This document shows positions 62,855 through 64,000 of a stretch of 64,000 nt of DNA, one piece after another. The notes under the pieces were generated by a model, which was not told the origin of the DNA, did no database searches, and saw only the letters and a program-made list of their open reading frames with translations. The stretch is from contig NZ_VCMV01000004.1 of assembly GCF_008757455.1 (NCBI RefSeq), positions 1-64,000 on the forward strand. Reading direction: 5' to 3'. The stretch comes from Microvirga brassicacearum (GTDB lineage Bacteria; Pseudomonadota; Alphaproteobacteria; Rhizobiales; Beijerinckiaceae). Within the stretch, counting starts at the first letter, position 1, and each line of letters opens with the position of its first letter. Both the position numbers and the translations under genes were made by a program.

Positions 62855-64000
62855 TCACCCCATCCATGACGGATCGTTCAAGATCTCGTCCGTGTGCTCC
62901 CCAAGGCGCGGCGACGGGCGTCTGGATGTCATCGGCTGACCATCCATGACGATGGGCGAGCGAACCGAGGGTATCGTCCCTGCCTTGGCGGCTGTTGAAG
63001 GCAGGTCGATCTTCATGCCTCGCGCGACAACCTGCGGATCGGCAAAGACATCGGCCACGGTGTTGATCGGCCCCGCGGGCACCCCTTGAGCCTCCAGCGC
63101 CGAGAGCAAAGCGTCGCGGGTGACCTTGACGGTTAGCGCAGTCAGAAGCGGAACCAGCTCCGGACGGTGGCTGACGCGCCCGACATTGGTTCGGAAGCGC
63201 TCATCCTGTGCTAATTCAGCCTGACCCAGCACAGCGACAAAGCGCGCGAACTGGCCGTCATTTCCTACGGCGACGATGACGTGTCCGTCCGCCACCGGGA
63301 AAACCTGGTAGGGCACGATGTTCGGATGGGCATTGCCCATCCGGCGCGGTGTTTTCCCGGAGGCCAGGTAGTTCAACGCCTGGTTTGCCAACACGCTGGT
63401 CTGGACGTCGAGCAGTGCCATGTCGAGATGTGCGCCCTGCCCCGATTCGTCGCGACGGCGCAGGGCTGCGAGCACCCCGACCACCGAGTACACGCCGGTA
63501 AAAATGTCCGCGAACGCCACGCCGATCTTCTGCGGCTCCCCATCAGGGTCGCCCGTCAGATCCATGACTCCACCCATGCCCTGGATCATGAAGTCGTAGC
63601 CCGCTCTCGCAGCGTAAGGCCCGTTCTGTCCGAAGCCGGTGATGGAGCAATAAATGAGACGCGGATTGACCGCCTTGAGGCTGTCGTAGTCGAGGCCATA
63701 TTTCTTGAGGCCGCCGACTTTGAAATTCTCCACCACCACATCGGCGTGGCTGGCCAGGCCTCGAATGAGCGCCTGACCCTCGGGTGTCTCGAAGTCGACG
63801 GCGATGGAGCGCTTGCCGCGGTTGCAGGCGTGAAAATACGCGGCCGACAGGTCACCGCCATCGGCACCCTCGATGAACGGAGGGCCCCATCCACGTGTGT
63901 CGTCGCCGGCGCCGGGGCGCTCGACCTTGACTACATCCGCGCCGAGATCGGCCAAAAGCTGCCCGACCCAAGGCCCGGCGAGAATGCGCGCGAGTTCGAG
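62855..64000 (-). CDS. Class III CoA transferase (CaiB/BaiF), 5' end outside window
   Basis: The C-terminal 381 residues of a family III acyl-CoA transferase; the frame stays open to base 64000 (LELARILAGPWVGQLLADLG), so the true start is off the edge. It has GADVVKVERPG, NRGKRSIAVDFETPEG, and the catalytic-aspartate region GVAFADIFTGVYS after TGDPDGEPQK. These enzymes move CoA between carboxylic acids by way of a glutamyl or aspartyl anhydride. It is convergent with the TetR gene. Substrate cannot be told from the sequence. Confidence 0.92.
   Translation of the reverse strand, partial: LELARILAGPWVGQLLADLGADVVKVERPGAGDDTRGWGPPFIEGADGGDLSAAYFHACNRGKRSIAVDFETPEGQALIRGLASHADVVVENFKVGGLKKYGLDYDSLKAVNPRLIYCSITGFGQNGPYAARAGYDFMIQGMGGVMDLTGDPDGEPQKIGVAFADIFTGVYSVVGVLAALRRRDESGQGAHLDMALLDVQTSVLANQALNYLASGKTPRRMGNAHPNIVPYQVFPVADGHVIVAVGNDGQFARFVAVLGQAELAQDERFRTNVGRVSHRPELVPLLTALTVKVTRDALLSALEAQGVPAGPINTVADVFADPQVVARGMKIDLPSTAAKAGTIPSVRSPIVMDGQPMTSRRPSPRLGEHTDEILNDPSWMG

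Overview
The window looks like a chromosome or large replicon of an alphaproteobacterium of the order Hyphomicrobiales (rhizobial group). The base composition is GC-rich. Supporting gene content includes a coxMNOP-type alternative cytochrome oxidase, a minCDE operon, phasin-type proteins, many ABC importers with IclR and RpiR regulators, Fur/Zur-family regulators next to a ferric-iron importer, and a GGAAC-N16-CGTT promoter typical of the EcfG general stress response. The genus cannot be settled from sequence alone. I recognised no rRNA, tRNA, CRISPR array or intact transposon. About 59 protein genes are supported. Two run off the window ends, and one (ImmA/IrrE type) carries a frameshift.

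Layout. 1-3.7 kb: a partial exported protein, a hemerythrin-like/phasin fusion behind an EcfG-type promoter, a small orphan ORF, the frameshifted metallopeptidase and a palindromic repeat cluster. 3.75-9.6 kb: a catabolic operon with a polar amino-acid ABC importer, a DoeB-like deacetylase and a threonine-dehydratase-like PLP enzyme, divergent from an IclR regulator; it resembles ectoine-utilisation (ehu-eut) clusters. 9.7-13.5 kb: an M23 peptidase, a GH16/RTX secreted glycanase and an unrecognised protein. 13.8-25.8 kb: a peptide-utilisation island with a Dpp/Opp importer, two M81 (MlrC-like) metallopeptidases, a D-amino-acid deaminase-like enzyme and two IclR regulators. 25.9-28.1 kb: an XRE-type regulator, an EamA transporter and an SDR dehydrogenase. 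28.2-36.4 kb: RidA plus amidohydrolase, divergent from a second Dpp/Opp importer that ends in an RpiR regulator. 36.9-41.4 kb: the cox operon. 41.5-46.1 kb: a binding protein paired with an SDF symporter, convergent with a Cache-HAMP adenylate cyclase. 46.2-49.4 kb: a Tat-exported binding protein with two Gfo/Idh/MocA dehydrogenases. 49.9-52.3 kb: minCDE plus a small RNA-polymerase alpha-CTD-like protein. 52.5-57.8 kb: a DUF1028 protein, an iron importer without its ATPase, and two Fur-family regulators. 57.9-62.8 kb: an RND efflux pump with a TetR repressor. 62.9-64 kb: a partial class III CoA transferase.

Most of the window is accessory metabolism, arranged as importer plus catabolic enzymes plus local regulator. 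Gene packing within operons is tight, with many 4-bp ATGA overlaps. Divergent promoter regions hold small palindromes that I propose as operators. The most unusual items are the hemerythrin/phasin fusion, the double-M81 peptide island, the binding-protein/SDF pair, the stand-alone alpha-CTD-like protein beside minE, two tandem 18-bp sites upstream of the iron-binding protein, and the paired Zur-like regulators, one of which has lost its zinc cysteines.
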